DNA of 64,000 nucleotides from Diatrype stigma (Eukaryota; Ascomycota; Sordariomycetes; Xylariales; Diatrypaceae): assembly GCA_022225965.2 (NCBI GenBank), contig JAKJXP020000013.1:496001-560000 (forward strand), written 5' to 3'. Numbering within the stretch: position 1 is the stretch's first letter; the number at the start of each line of letters is the position of its first letter. The position numbers were made by a program, and so were the translations under genes. Under the pieces are notes generated by a model that had not been told where the DNA came from, did not search any database, and saw nothing but the letters and a program-made list of their open reading frames with translations. Of this stretch, positions 48,822-60,448 are shown in pieces.

Positions 48822-50530
48822 CTATTGCGAAACGAATAGGTCATGATGAGATCTATCTATCGAATGGGATCTTGCCTCATCCCATTGTGCCGTTAATGCC
48901 TTGGTTATGTGTGCCGTCCGCCAGCCCGACCTCCTTCCAAACCTGTGCAAGAAATCAAGAACCTCTTCTTGTTCTTTCCGACTCTTCAGATATGATCCAC
49001 CTGTAGCATTCATCAGCCAAGAGTATTCACTTAGGAAGAGACTTGAAATCGCAACATCAGTTGAGCCTTACATGCTTGGATAGTATGGGAAGCTGTGAAA
49101 CTCGCGTTTATCACCCTTGGGTTGCTGATTGCAAGCCCTACTATCAGGCGTAGGTGTTTAAGGACTTCCGCCTACGGACTATTAGCCCGTTGAAACCATA
49201 CAACTATGCCGAATCAGATGGAAATACTCACGTCCGCCTCTCTCCTCTCTAACAATGTCTTCAAAGAGGGCGTGAACAGACGAGGATTGAATATGGCAAG
49301 AAGCATTCTAGCAAGAGAGTAGTGCTGGTATGCAGCAACTACAGCCCGCAATCCGTTCAGCTCTTTCTCTCGCACACTACACTACTGTGGCCCATCCGAC
49401 AAGTAATCAGTTACTTACTGTAAGCTGGGCGGGTCATCCAAGCAACAGGAAAGACAGATCCGTTCATGTCTCTGTTCCCATCTCGCAGACCATCCACCCA
49501 AAAAGGGGCGGAGTCCAGTGGCATAGACATTTGCCACTTATCCGCGTCGTCATTGAGTCGGTTCCAATCGTTGACTTCTAGGGTTGCAAGTGTGGTTCCC
49601 GATCCAAAAGCATAAGCTAGGACTTGGCCACATAAGAAAACAGCTCTATTGGCCAGAGACTCGGGATCGTTGTTGATGAACGAGCTGGACTGTTTGTAGT
49701 GGTCAAGTACTATATAGAGCGGTTGCGATTTTGTCAGAGAAACGTAGATATCTTGCCGAAGCACGACCCAGCTGGCTGCTTCCCCGAGACCGCCCGTAGC
49801 CGCTAAGCTCGAGGCGGTGTTCAACAGCCGCGTGCTGCCATACAAGTGGGTGCCTAGATCCGTGTCTGCATCCGTGTCAGTCTGAAAAGGCTGGCTAGAA
49901 CGTGGCTGTCACTTCCGAACCTGTTCTCTCTTCATACAAACGAAGCAATACAATGGCGGCCAATACATTCTCGTCAAGAGCTTCTATGGGGCCATCCAGT
50001 ATGGGAATGAGCATCTGCACAGCACGACTATAGTAGCCGGCGGCGCGTCCTTTACCCACGCCGGAGACTAAGGCTATAAAGCGAGACGAAAAGGCAAGTA
50101 TCCCGTAGGAGAGCAGTGGGAAACGATGTGCCCGTCGGGGAACCTCGAGACCAAAGTGGCATTGCCGATCGCAGACATCAACCTAGGTATAAGATGTTAC
50201 TCTTGGGGGGGCATTCTTAGGTAGAGTACGCAAGTCTTAAATTACCCACGAAGACAAGTCTTGTACATAGTGCACAAAGAGATGCGCTTCTTCGTCGTCC
50301 TCGAGTACGAGCGGGACTCCACGGCGGTCGTAAATAGGAGAGGTGACTGGTGAAGCGATGGGAATACTACCGCTGCAACTTCTGAGCGAGGTTCAAGCCA
50401 TCAGGGAATGACATCATCGTACTCACCTGGCTTCTTCATCCCCCATCTCGCTAGAATCGTGCGAAGAGTGGCGGAGCAACGAGGGCATCGGACATGCCCA
50501 GGCTTGTCCCGAGGTGCGTCGACCCGTCAT
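48822..50530 (-). CDS. Fungal-specific transcription factor domain protein, no zinc finger seen
   Basis: About seven short exons on the minus strand. From the start at 50530 the protein reads MTGRRTSGQAWAC..., then SPIYDRRGVPLVLEDDEEAHLF, quoted in part as PIYDRRGVPLVLEDD, then VCDRQCHFGLEVPRRA, ALDENVLAAIVLLRLYEER, ASWVVLRQDIYVSLTKSQP, YQHYSLARMLLAIFNP, HLRLIVGLAISNP and finally EVLDFLHRFGRRSGWRTAHIT. These are hallmarks of the fungal-specific transcription factor domain 2 family. Its junctions can be joined in frame with GT-AG introns. The usual N-terminal Cys6 cluster is absent; only a CPRC-like pair appears in another frame near 50490. It may act without DNA binding, or the start may lie elsewhere. 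Its target is unknown. Confidence 0.7.
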
Positions 50531-51747
50531 CTCAAAACAAGCTCCGGGTCGGGTCGTTTGGTTACAGGGATAGGTAAAATCCCGGGACGTTTCAAATATC
50601 GCAAAAGCATTACATTGGGATAGCAGTTCCTAAGTACTTAGCAAGTTAGAAAGTAGGCCAGTAGGCAGGCATGCACATCAGACCGAGAGCCCGAAGCATC
50701 TGACTTAGCCGTCCACTCCATACACCCCATACAAGTCAGCCTGCAAGTAGGTGTGCTAGTTGACCGTGGAGGAACGAGGTTCGTTGGTTTAGAAGACCAA
50801 TAGTGAGTCCCCGGAAGTCAATGCCTCCCGTTTGGTGTTCATTGGTAGAACTGCAGGATCCTAGGAAAGAATGCAATAGCAAGTTACGCTGACTAGACGC
50901 GGGGGATTGGGTAGAAAGGGGGTTCCTTGCAGGAGTCTAACGTATATGGGCATGGTTTTGTCGATCAACCCAAGCCTCAGCGCCGATATGCTTTGGCTTG
51001 TACTTAGTTCCTGAAGCTAGAGGCAGTGTCGGACCCTTTCTCCGAATTAGATAAAGGGGCAGCATCCCCCGCCTGCAGAGTGGAGCTGTCCGATAGAAAT
51101 GGAATATACTAGCGATCGTCATCGGCGATCCGCCCCTCGAGGGGACGCTCGTGAGTCGCATGCCGATATGCTTCTATGCCTCTACTACTGCTGTACTACG
51201 TATCTGTGCCATGTATGTAGGCTGGCGAGTAAACTATCGCGTCATAACACCAGACTCGTATACAATGCTACTACCATGTCACAATCGCCGCCTTTCCCCA
51301 GCATATCAGTACCCCGGAATCTACCCCAGAGTCTAACTACCCCAGACTCCAGATTCTACCCCAGTAGAATGTAGATGTGGGGATTATCTAGCTTGTATGG
51401 CCTTCATAAGAGCCTGTTGTTGGGAATTGTCGACTTTCAATTGGTTGGCCATGCTTCGACGGAAGCTTGAAGCCGGCATGTGATGTCAATCTAGTCACTG
51501 TCGGCTTACCATCTCCTATCAATGCTATCATTGCTGTGCCGATCTTCTGCTACTTATATGGCCTGGTCTGTCCAACACTCGCATGCGCATCGTGCCATGC
51601 AGGAGACAGCCAGCTGCATCATTCATCCTTCTTGATATTCCCCAAGGGCTACCACGCCCGTGTTGTAACCCGTGCTGTGGCTGCACTCACTCTGTCCTTC
51701 TTGAGACGCATACTTCTTAAGCTTATCCCAGTCCGGGTATTTGCACC
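50531..51747. other. Intergenic region with transporter promoter
   Basis: About 1.2 kb between the leftward regulator and the rightward transporter, hence a second divergent promoter. No gene is supported. The CreA-type cluster is given separately. Confidence 0.5.
51312..51382 (+). promoter_or_regulatory. Dense cluster of CreA-type sites upstream of the sugar transporter
   Basis: Within 71 bases there are CCCCGG (51312), CCCCAG (51324, 51340 and 51359, each as CTACCCCAG) and GTGGGG (51377), all fitting SYGGRG on one strand or the other. They lie 366-436 bases before the transporter start at 51748. Five sites so close together in a sugar-transporter promoter suggest carbon-catabolite repression. 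Confidence 0.45.
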
Positions 51748-53599
51748 ATGTCAGAACCGTCGGCCGACAAGCTCTCGGAAAAGGAGTCTACGTTGAAGGC
51801 CCCTGAGGCTCCCGACCCTACCGTACATGTCGAAGACATAAAGACGAGCATTGCCGAGGGGGACTTCGATAACTCGATAGATGATACCAAGCCATCCAGA
51901 GCAGTATGGATGATTGTATTCACGGTGGCCATGGGTGGCTTCCTGTTTGGTAAGGGCTCTCCTGAGGTCCTGAGAGACACGTCATGTGGTGGTCTATACG
52001 TTACTAACGTTGATCAGGCTACGATACTGGAGTCATTTCCGCCGTACTTGTCAATCTGGGCGAAGATCTGGGCCATAAGCTTGATTCCAAAGAGCAGGAG
52101 TTGATTACCTCGATAACGTCTGGTGGTGCTCTCATCGGAGCGTTAGTTGCCGGGCTGCCAGCAGACAAGTTTGGCCGCAAGTTTGGTATCTATGCTGGCT
52201 GTGTCCTATTTCTCATCGGAAGTGCCATCCAGGCAGCTTCTTATACAGTAGCCCAGATGACAGTGGGCAGGTTCATCGTTGGTTTGGGAGTGGGTTCGGC
52301 AGCTATGATTATTGTAAGTACCCCCTTCCTCTATGGAAAGGGGGCGTAGATGATACTAACATCTGACTTACCAGCCCCTCTATATCGGAGAGCTCGCACC
52401 CTCGAAATACCGCGGACGGATGATAGCATTTGATAACCTGAGCGTAACCTTCGGTCAATTAATCTCCTACGTTTTTGGCGCCGCCTTAACCAACGTCAAC
52501 AACGGCTGGAGGTACATGGTTGCAATCGGCGGCGTGCCACCCATCATACTATTTATATGCCTGATGTGGTGCCCCGAAAGTCCTCGTCAACTCCTCATGC
52601 ACAAGAAAGTCGAAGAAGCTAGGAGGGCTATCGCCCGCGTGTATCCTGCCGCGAATGAGCAGCAGGTTCAGGCCAAGATTAACTTGATCACATTCGCAGT
52701 GGAAAGCGAACATGCTGGAGACGGCAAGTCTTTGTGGTGGCAATTCAAGCAGCTGCACTGTATACCTGGTAACCTACGCGCTCTCATCTCAGCGTGCACG
52801 GTGATGGCTGGTAAGTTATATGTTAGAATCTCCGCTTGTCTTCCAGAAGCTGACCCGACTGTAGTCTCGCAACTCGGCGGCTTCAACACACTCATGTACT
52901 ATTCAGCAACTTTGTTCGCCCTTGTCGGCTTTACCAACCCAACAGCCGTGTCCATCACAGTCGGCGCCACAAACTGCATATTCACGCTGGTAAACATGCT
53001 CATCATCGACAGAGTAGGGAGGCGTCGGACCTTGCTGTGTACTGTCATTGGAATGGTAAGAACATAAACCTGCTGTCCCTATCAACACCTCGCTGTACGT
53101 TGCTAACGGCGGTCATGCACAGTCAGTTGCTATGGCCATCACTGCGATAGCGTTCCATTGGATTCCAGTATCGCCAGATATCACAGTGGAAACCTCGACC
53201 GTGAACTGGGCCGGTATCCTTGTATTGGTTGCCATCATCCTCTACGTTGCATTCTTCGCAGCTGGCGTAGCCACCATTGGCTGGGTTGGAACCGAATTGC
53301 TGCCCCTGGAAGTGCGTGCGCTCGGCACAATGATGAACACCGTGACCTCCTGGGGCACCAACATCATCATCGCCTCGACCTTTCTATCGATGATGCAGGC
53401 CATGACACCCAGCGGGGCCTTTGGATTCTATGCCGGTATCTGCTTCTTCGGGTGGATATTTATCATCTTCTGCTATCCCGAGGTGAAGGGCATACCTCTG
53501 GAGAACATCAGGGAGGTTTTTGCAGATGGGTTTGGTGTACAAAAGGCGAGGAGGCTGCAAGCGGAGGCGAAGCTCGAGCGTCAAGGTACCCACGTTTAG
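51748..53599 (+). CDS. MFS sugar transporter, myo-inositol (Itr) type
   Basis: Plasma-membrane proton-coupled sugar/polyol carrier. Five exons (51748-51949, 52018-52313, 52375-52810, 52865-53055, 53123-53599) join in frame to 533 residues. Sugar-porter motifs are present: FGYDTGVISAVL in helix 1, DKFGRKFG in the loop after helix 2, GRFIVGLGVGSAAMIIPLYI, ELAPSKYRGRM, PESPRQLL before the central loop, DRVGRRRT in the second half, and PEVKGIPLENI replacing the usual PETKG near the end. LDSKEQELITSITSGGALIGA is quoted in part as SKEQELITSITSGGALIGA and is typical of the inositol transporter branch. Full length and intact. Substrate assignment to inositol is family-based; related polyols are possible. 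An inositol-dehydrogenase-like gene lies at 37690-38959. Confidence 0.9.
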
Positions 53600-54744
53600 A
53601 TATCAGTACTCTGACTCCACGTGTAAGACGGAAGGGGATACAAGTGGTCACTCTATCGTGGTTATACAATTCCTTTTGCCTCATGGCATGTGGACGGCAC
53701 AATATTCTTGGGGCTGATCATCATGACCTCGACTTTATTTAAGATATGTCTGTATTTATATGAAAGTGGGATACCAAATTACAACGAAGCTCATCGTATA
53801 TCTGATGGTATGGGGAGCATCTTGGTTATACCAGTGTCCAGTGTGGGAGTACAGGTACATATATGCCAACATCAACTTGAGCCATGATCCATTGACGCTA
53901 CTAGCTAAAGCAGAAAAGGGGCGCAGCAGCAGACGGTGTTTACTGTTTTTCCGGACATCGACCATAGCTATTTTGTATGATATTTTTGATTGATATCACC
54001 ACCCAAATCATTCTACCGATCGTCAATTAGTTGTCTGACCCTATTCTGAGAATAGTCTCAAACTCCTAACCCTAAGCGAAAGATACCAATATCTAGTCAA
54101 TAACAAGAAACAGGCTAGGAGCGGTCAACGGGAATCCTACGACCCGCGTGAATCCGGAAGTAAGGGTTGGGAATGGCTAACCGTAAGGTTTTACCCACGG
54201 CCCCATGGGTAACCACGTTGTATTTTTTTCACCCGCGGGTAATCCGCGGTTTTTAATTTCATTTCAAAAGTAACCACGGATTATCCATGGATAATATTAA
54301 CTTAAGAATTATATAAATAATGAATATAATTTTTATATTTAATGAAAATATGAAATGAAAAGAATATTTCTTAATATAATATTATATAAAATTATATGAA
54401 ATAATAATGAAATAATCGTTGTGGTTAATGCGTGGTTTTTCATTTTTTGCTATATGGGTATACGTGGTTACCCATTTCTTGGCATGGGTAACCCGTGGGT
54501 TTTTTGAAAAAAACAACGGTTTTTTTTGGTTCACCCATGGTTAACCATTCCCAAGCCTTATCCGGAAGTACACGTAAGGTAAGATTTCGGGATTTTCATA
54601 CTACTCCTTCTTCGAGTCTAGAGACATCCCTCCGCATACCTTCTTTCTTGCTTCCTTGCAACTTCAACGTCTCGTATAACTTCGTAGCCAACGACCCTAA
54701 CGTCTCCATCTTTCTCCCTCATACCAAGGACGGCAAGATTCAAC
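53600..54744. other. Intergenic region holding a MITE-like insertion
   Basis: No gene is supported. The central 390 bases form the inverted-repeat element described separately. The last 150 bases are the promoter of the beta-lactamase-like gene and contain CT-rich stretches. Confidence 0.5.
54164..54557. mobile_element. MITE-like element with terminal inverted repeats
   Basis: Left end GGGTTGGGAATGGCTAACC and right end GGTTAACCATTCCCAAGCC are inverted copies of one another with two or three mismatches. Further inverted blocks (GGGTAACCACG / CGTGGTTACCC) nest inside, and the middle (about 54280-54420) is AT-rich with no coding capacity. TCCGGAAGTA occurs just outside both ends (54153-54162 and 54561-54570), possibly part of a target duplication. 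The size and structure fit a non-autonomous DNA transposon; the superfamily is undetermined. Confidence 0.6.
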
Positions 54745-55997
54745 ATGGCGCAGATTATCAACAAGGTATATGAAGATGCCGTTTCGGCACAACTACTCCC
54801 TGGTATATCGGTCTTTGCTGGTGACAAAAACGGTAGGCCCCTCGTCTCCCATGAAGTTGGCGCACAGTTGACAGCTCTCCAGGCAAAGTTCTATACTCTA
54901 AGTCTCTCGGAAAAGCCAGTTTGAAGGAGGGCGATGATCTGCCCTTTACAGCCTCCACGATCTGTCACGTTGCTTCGATGTCCAAGCTCCTGACTTCGGT
55001 CGCTGCGCTGCAATGTGTTGAAGACGGCACCCTGAATCTGGATGAGGACGTGAAGCGCTGGCTCCCAGACATCGGAAAGTATGGCATCATCACTGGTTTC
55101 GACGATGACAAGAACTCGGCTACCTTTTCGCCCGATTCCACCACCATCACATTAAGGATGCTATTATCTCACACATCTGGCCACGAATACGACTGGTTGA
55201 GCCCCCTGCTCATGAAATGGCGAGCTTCGCGCAATGAGGGTCTCTGGGGTGGCGCGACAGTGGAAGATAAGTCCGTGCTTCCGCTCACGTATACCCCGGG
55301 AACTGGATTTTCGTATGGTGCTGGACACGATTGGGCCGGTAGGGCGGTGGAAGTAGCTGCCAATCGCACTCTCGAAGAATTCATGCTCGAGCGTATCTGG
55401 AAGCCCCTCGGCATTGAGAATGACGCCAGCTTTTACCCCGCGACGAAGGATGCTATGAAAGATCGAATGGCCACGCTCAGCTCCCTTGATGATCAGGGTC
55501 AGCCTCCCGCTAAGTACTCGGACTTCGACCTCCTGCGTGGTGGCACCGCGTGTCTCGGTGGAGGCGGCTGTTTTACGTCCGCGGAGGCATATTACAAGTT
55601 CCTGTCTGCAGTCCTTCGCCACGATCCGAAGCTCTTGACACCGGCATCGTACCAGGAGCTTTTCCGCCCACAGCTCGATGAGAAGACCGAGCAGGCGTTG
55701 AATGACTACCTCGCTCTCTCGCCGGCGCACACGCAATTCCTCGGCATGTGCATCCCCGGGTCGATCCGGAAGACGTGGAGTTTTGCGGGCCTGGTTATCA
55801 AGGACGGTCAGGAAGGACGGTTCAGTCCTGGCACAATCATCTGGGGTGGAGTCCCGAGTTGTCAGTGGTTTATAGATCATGAGGCTGGGACCTGTGGCGT
55901 GGCGATGTGCCAGATCCTTCCCCCCATGCATCCGGCCATTCTAGCGTTACATGAACGGTTCCAGAGTGAGCTCTATCAGAATTTCGTAAACAAGTGA
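54745..55997 (+). CDS. Beta-lactamase-fold serine hydrolase/acyltransferase (LovD/EstB-like)
   Basis: Two exons, 54745-54832 and 54883-55997 (50-base intron), join in frame to 400 residues, the size of LovD-type transesterases and class C-like esterases. S61-M-S-K64 is the S-x-x-K catalytic motif, with Ser as nucleophile and Lys as base; FSYGAGHDWAG carries the Tyr of the Y-x-N-like second motif, and WGGVPSCQWFIDH near the end takes the place of the third (KTG-like) motif. No signal peptide, so cytosolic. In fungi this family hydrolyses esters or moves acyl groups onto metabolites, as LovD does for lovastatin, but it is also common as stand-alone esterases. No polyketide synthase is nearby in the window, so the substrate is unknown. 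Confidence 0.88.
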
Positions 55998-57294
55998 GGT
56001 TCTCTGGAGAACTCATGTTGCTCTGTCGCAGTCAACTCTACGTTCATCGCTCTAGTTCAATGCTCTATTATTGGAAATGATGCTCATCTTCCAGGAAGCG
56101 TTCCTAGTACATGCTAGGAAGAAGACAATTCGAAGTATCTTTTCATTGACACCATGTCATTGCGCAAGCACTTGGTACCCAATGCCAGGATGTATGGTTG
56201 CTGCAGATGGTGGGACTATTAAATTCCACTATATCGTGAAGATTTTTCATATGTAGGTGCTCATCGTGGCCCTTGAACTGCTTCGTATGTCCATTCGTTT
56301 CGGCGGTGAATTCATTTGCACGCATTCCTGCATAATAAGGGCGGGCTCGAAAGGCGAATACTTATCAGCGTAGGATATAGCCTACTTGCGGTGAGCGTCT
56401 CTCCAGATCGCACGAGACACATGATTGGTTGGGACATGTCTGTATACATAGGTGGTACCTAAACTACCTACTGAAGTATTAGATGGTGCCCAGATAAATG
56501 GTCAGGCAAAAACCTGTATATATCCGCAGGCGATGGAGTTGTTCTGGTGCTCGCTGAATCTTGGCACCGAGAGCACTAAAATCGCATTCACAGCTTCGCT
56601 TCATTCGAAGATAGGCCCACTAGGGTTGTTTTCCGATTAGGAAAAGGGGGAGGGGGGGGCTGAAATAATAGTGCATGTGTGCATTGAACTAGAACCTGAA
56701 CTTTTCTCGATGCCTGAGCCTGGACCTGAAGACGGTCTGTAGATCACGACGTTTTGACTGAATTATGCAGTATGCGATTGACTCTGCTCTGTGCTGGATC
56801 TCTGTGCTGGATCGTTGATCTTAGTCATATCTCGCAAAACTTTTCCCGGCGTGGCCTCGATCTCATACGTTGCCGCAGGCATGCTCTCGGTAACGCTGCC
56901 TCTCTTACCGAGACCCGGCACAAGATAGTTCCACCGCAGCGTTATCAACGAAACGGTTAAATGATATCGACCAATGGCACGGGAGAGCATCCAAGCGTAT
57001 GGTCAGCGATGGGCCAGGGATCAGGCAAGCGACAGCTTCGTCCCCACAGCCGGAGGTCTTTCCCGTGCCGATACTCCACCATTACCCAGTTCACGATCGG
57101 TAGGTTTCCACTTATTGTTGGTCCAGTGGGCCGAAGACGGAGCTACACCTTGCCTTCTGCGACGTTCTGCTGCTCTTCTAGAAACCAGATAAAGTGTGCC
57201 CTGGACGCCCTTGCCAGACAGGAGGTGGGAATCCTGAACCCTACAAGATTTCTAGTTACTCTGCTTTTGGTCAGTCCGCCCTCGTCCATCCACC
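55998..57294. other. Intergenic region, no gene supported
   Basis: About 1.3 kb with short overlapping frames only. It contains the 3' flank of the hydrolase gene and the promoter of the next MFS gene. No repeat of note. Confidence 0.5.
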
Positions 57295-59194
57295 ATGGCT
57301 GTCATCAACAGCGGCAATTCGCGCGATAGCGTCTCTACGGACCGGGATAGCTTCTCTATCCAACGAGACCCACATGAGGTTGAGCAGGGGTCGCTCGAAG
57401 GAAATGCAGCAGCAACCAAGGAGACGGGTGGCGCGATCCGACACTCCAACGACCTCAGAAGGACCGCGAGCCATGTGCTGACCCAAGTTGCATCTCGCAT
57501 GACAACGCGATCATGGCGCGAACCACCGCCTCCTCCAGATGGGGGCGTGAAGGCATGGACACAGGTCGCAATGGCTTGGCTTGTGATGGTATGTGAAGAA
57601 CGTCCAGGTTCCACTGTCCTAAAGATCCTGTCTTTGCGGTTTTAAAAGCTAACTTGCTGACAGTATGTTACATGATATCTCCCGAAAACTCTGCTGACGC
57701 TATTCGCAATGCAGATTTACTACTTGGGGGTGTATGTGATATGATACGCTCATTAGAAGCTCTCCCCTATTGTCACTTATTTGCCTTCCATATCAGGAAC
57801 AGACTGGCACGGTGTTTCGAGTGATGTTAACAGTTCACAGATGTCAACTCCTTTGGCAGTTTTCAGACATACTACACTACCACGATGTCTCAACCGCCGT
57901 CCACGATTTCGTGGATCGGTTCGGTGCAAACGTGTCTGACCCTGGTCATCGGAGCCTTCAGCGGTAGGTTGTTGGACGCCGGCCTGTTCCTGCCGACCTT
58001 CCTAGTAGGCTCCGTGATCCAGGTACTCGGCATGTTCCTGATGAGCATCTCGACGCAGTATTGGCAGCTCATGCTGACTCAGGGGGTCCTTACTGGCATT
58101 GGCGGCGGCATCTTCTTCACCCCGTCACTTGCTCTCATCAGTACATATTTTCAGAAGCGGCGTGGCATGGCCGTTGGTCTGGCAACCACGGGGAACTCGG
58201 CGGGTGGCATGATCTACCCGCTCGTCGTTCGGCAGCTCCTCCCCACCATCGGGTTCCCCTGGACAGCCAGGGTGCTCGCTTTCATCAACCTAACCTTGCT
58301 GTCGATAGTCCTGGCTTTCATGCGGCCGCGCTTACCACCCAGGAAATCGGGTCCCATCATCGACTGGTCGGCGCTCAAGGAGCCCGTCTTCTTGACATTT
58401 GTGGTCGGATTGTTCTTTAGCAATCTGGCGAACTACTACACCTTTTACTATGTAAGTCCTCTATACCACCTAACTCGGCATCTCACTAGGCAAGCGGTCT
58501 GGGTATCGTGTTATACGCAGCCCACTATACTCATACGGAAGGCAGATTGCGTCATTTGGGACGCAGTCCTTGGGCCTACCCTACGCGAGCGCCTCAATAC
58601 TAATCATCATCCTCAACGGCGTTGCAATGCCCTTCCGAGTGATACCTGCACTGATCGCTGATCGGATTGGCGCTATAAACGTCATCATGGTTGTGACATG
58701 GGGGTGGTGTATCGTTGCCTTCTGCTGGCTGGCTGTTTCAAAGACGAGTGGGTACTATGTCTTTACGTGCTTCTACGGAATTTGCTCGGGAAGCTTCCAA
58801 TGCTTGATCGCAACAGCCATAGCTAGCATCACCAAAAGGCTCGATATGACGGGTACAAGAATGGGCAGTAAGTCTTATCCTTCTTTCCTTGATGTCGCCT
58901 AAGCGATCAGCTCCTTGTACTGCCTCATACTCTCTCCGACTTTAAAGGGGCTATTTCTCTTCCTTCCGGGAGACCCCTATCAGACCTTGCTAATCTCTGT
59001 GTACAGTGGCATTCAGCTTTGTCTCGTTTGCAGCATTAACAGGGCCACCCATTGGTGGAGCTCTACAAAGCGCAACCGACGGCCAATTCACTGCTCCTCA
59101 AGCATGGGCGGCTAGCATGACTGCGATAGCCATGATACTATTTACTACTACTAGGTTATTCAAGTCTGGATATAGCCCTAGGGCTAAGTGTTAG
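57295..59194 (+). CDS. MFS monocarboxylate-transporter-like protein
   Basis: Membrane carrier of the fungal monocarboxylate porter group. A long charged cytosolic N-terminus ends in PPPPDGGVKAWTQVAMAW, the family signature before helix 1. Later exons, 57841-58451, 58546-58867 and 59007-59194, join in frame and give NSFGSFQTYYTTT, PSTISWIGSVQ, YFQKRRGMAVGLATTGNSAGG, NGVAMPFRVIPALIADR and TGPPIGGALQSA. Total length would be about 477 residues. Oddity: a 17-base micro-exon at 57715-57731 codes for FTTWGY, matching the family's W-G-x-x-N-S-F-G motif with exon 3, but its first base puts it one base out of frame with exon 1 (57295-57588). The gene may use an unseen splice or carry a frameshift. Substrate unknown. 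Confidence 0.75.
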
Positions 59195-60448
59195 AGCTTT
59201 GGAATTTGGTAAGGGGTGATCCTTGAAGAAGGTTGGCAGGTCGGTAATATGAGAAAAAGAGGACTGAGGCATGGAAGATACGGTAATACGTGCACATGGT
59301 CATGGGCAGAGGAAAAGGCTGGTTCCAGGATGGATTAACCCTCGCTAGTTTTTATTTGGAACTTTGGACCTGGATTATGATTAGTATACATAGACAGTTA
59401 CATTATCGCGCAGAGTAATAATAAAAGTCGATGTTTTAGCAGCTCCGTGGTGTTTTGGACAGATTCAAGCGCAATATTTCCAAAAGCTGTGGTTCATTAA
59501 GGACATATTATGAAGCAGGCCTTACATGTTAAATATGGACAGCAAAGAAATCGGAGCTGTTCGCAAATACTATCACAGATTCCCTAGCTATGAATATATA
59601 CAGACCCAGGTCCTTGGTACAAGCTGTAGCCACGTCTACAAATCACTTCAGATCAACGGCAACGAGGTTTGGTATAACGTAGTATTGGATGGAGCGTGAG
59701 CCCCCGCCTAGCTAAGTAGCAGCGGCCCAGCAGCAGCGAAGCTGCTGTTGCCCGCTTGTGACGATATGCCCGGATATGCCAAAGGGGCAGTAGCGAAGCT
59801 GCTGCTGCCGGGCAGAACGGAACGGCACCGGCAGCGCTGTTGCCAGCGGCTTACGTACGTACGACGAAGGTTAGCTAGGGGCAGCCCACATCGGTATATA
59901 AAGCAAAACCTATAGATAACCCCCCAAGTGATATCCCGGTTTTGTGCCTCCATCCTTTGTTGCTTGAGTGGGACGGCGGGCGGGCGAACGAAAGCAGCTG
60001 ACGAGCCGAAGTTGTTGTGTTGCGTTGTTGTTATTGTAAAAGGGGGGGTTTGGAAGGTGGATCCTTCTGGACCTGTAGACTATTCATATAAACACTGATA
60101 TCATTAGTCTCTGTGCGTCATCGCGTGCATCCATAATGTATAGTCCAGCGTTCAGATGAAATCAACAACGGCCTTAGAACTTGAGCTCGTCACATTATGT
60201 AATATCGCTACTCAACGCCCCCTTCGTCAATATGGGATGGATTCTCCATCAGTATGGCCCGCAATCAAAATTAGCTATTAATGATACGCCGCCGACGAGC
60301 CAGTGAGACCTGAATTGCTCTTGTAGTCCCATACCGTTGTGCAATTGTATTGCCCCTTTCTCTGCTTTCTCTACTATTTCCTTGCTGGCCAATTCAGAGT
60401 AATCAGGAGGTATAAATAACAGAAAGTTTTGTCTTCTTTGGTTTATCC
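59195..60448. other. Intergenic region with a GC-rich palindromic block
   Basis: About 1.25 kb between two converging genes; no gene is supported. The only structure seen is the repeat block listed next. Confidence 0.5.
59728..59812. repeat. Twin palindromes AGCAGCGAAGCTGCTG
   Basis: Two near-copies of a self-complementary stretch, CAGCAGCGAAGCTGCTG at about 59730-59747 and GCAGTAGCGAAGCTGCTGC at about 59787-59805, lie 40 bases apart and can each fold into a hairpin. They sit in a short GC-rich island ending near 59840. Origin unknown; it may be a fragment of a repeat or a 3' end structure. Confidence 0.5.
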
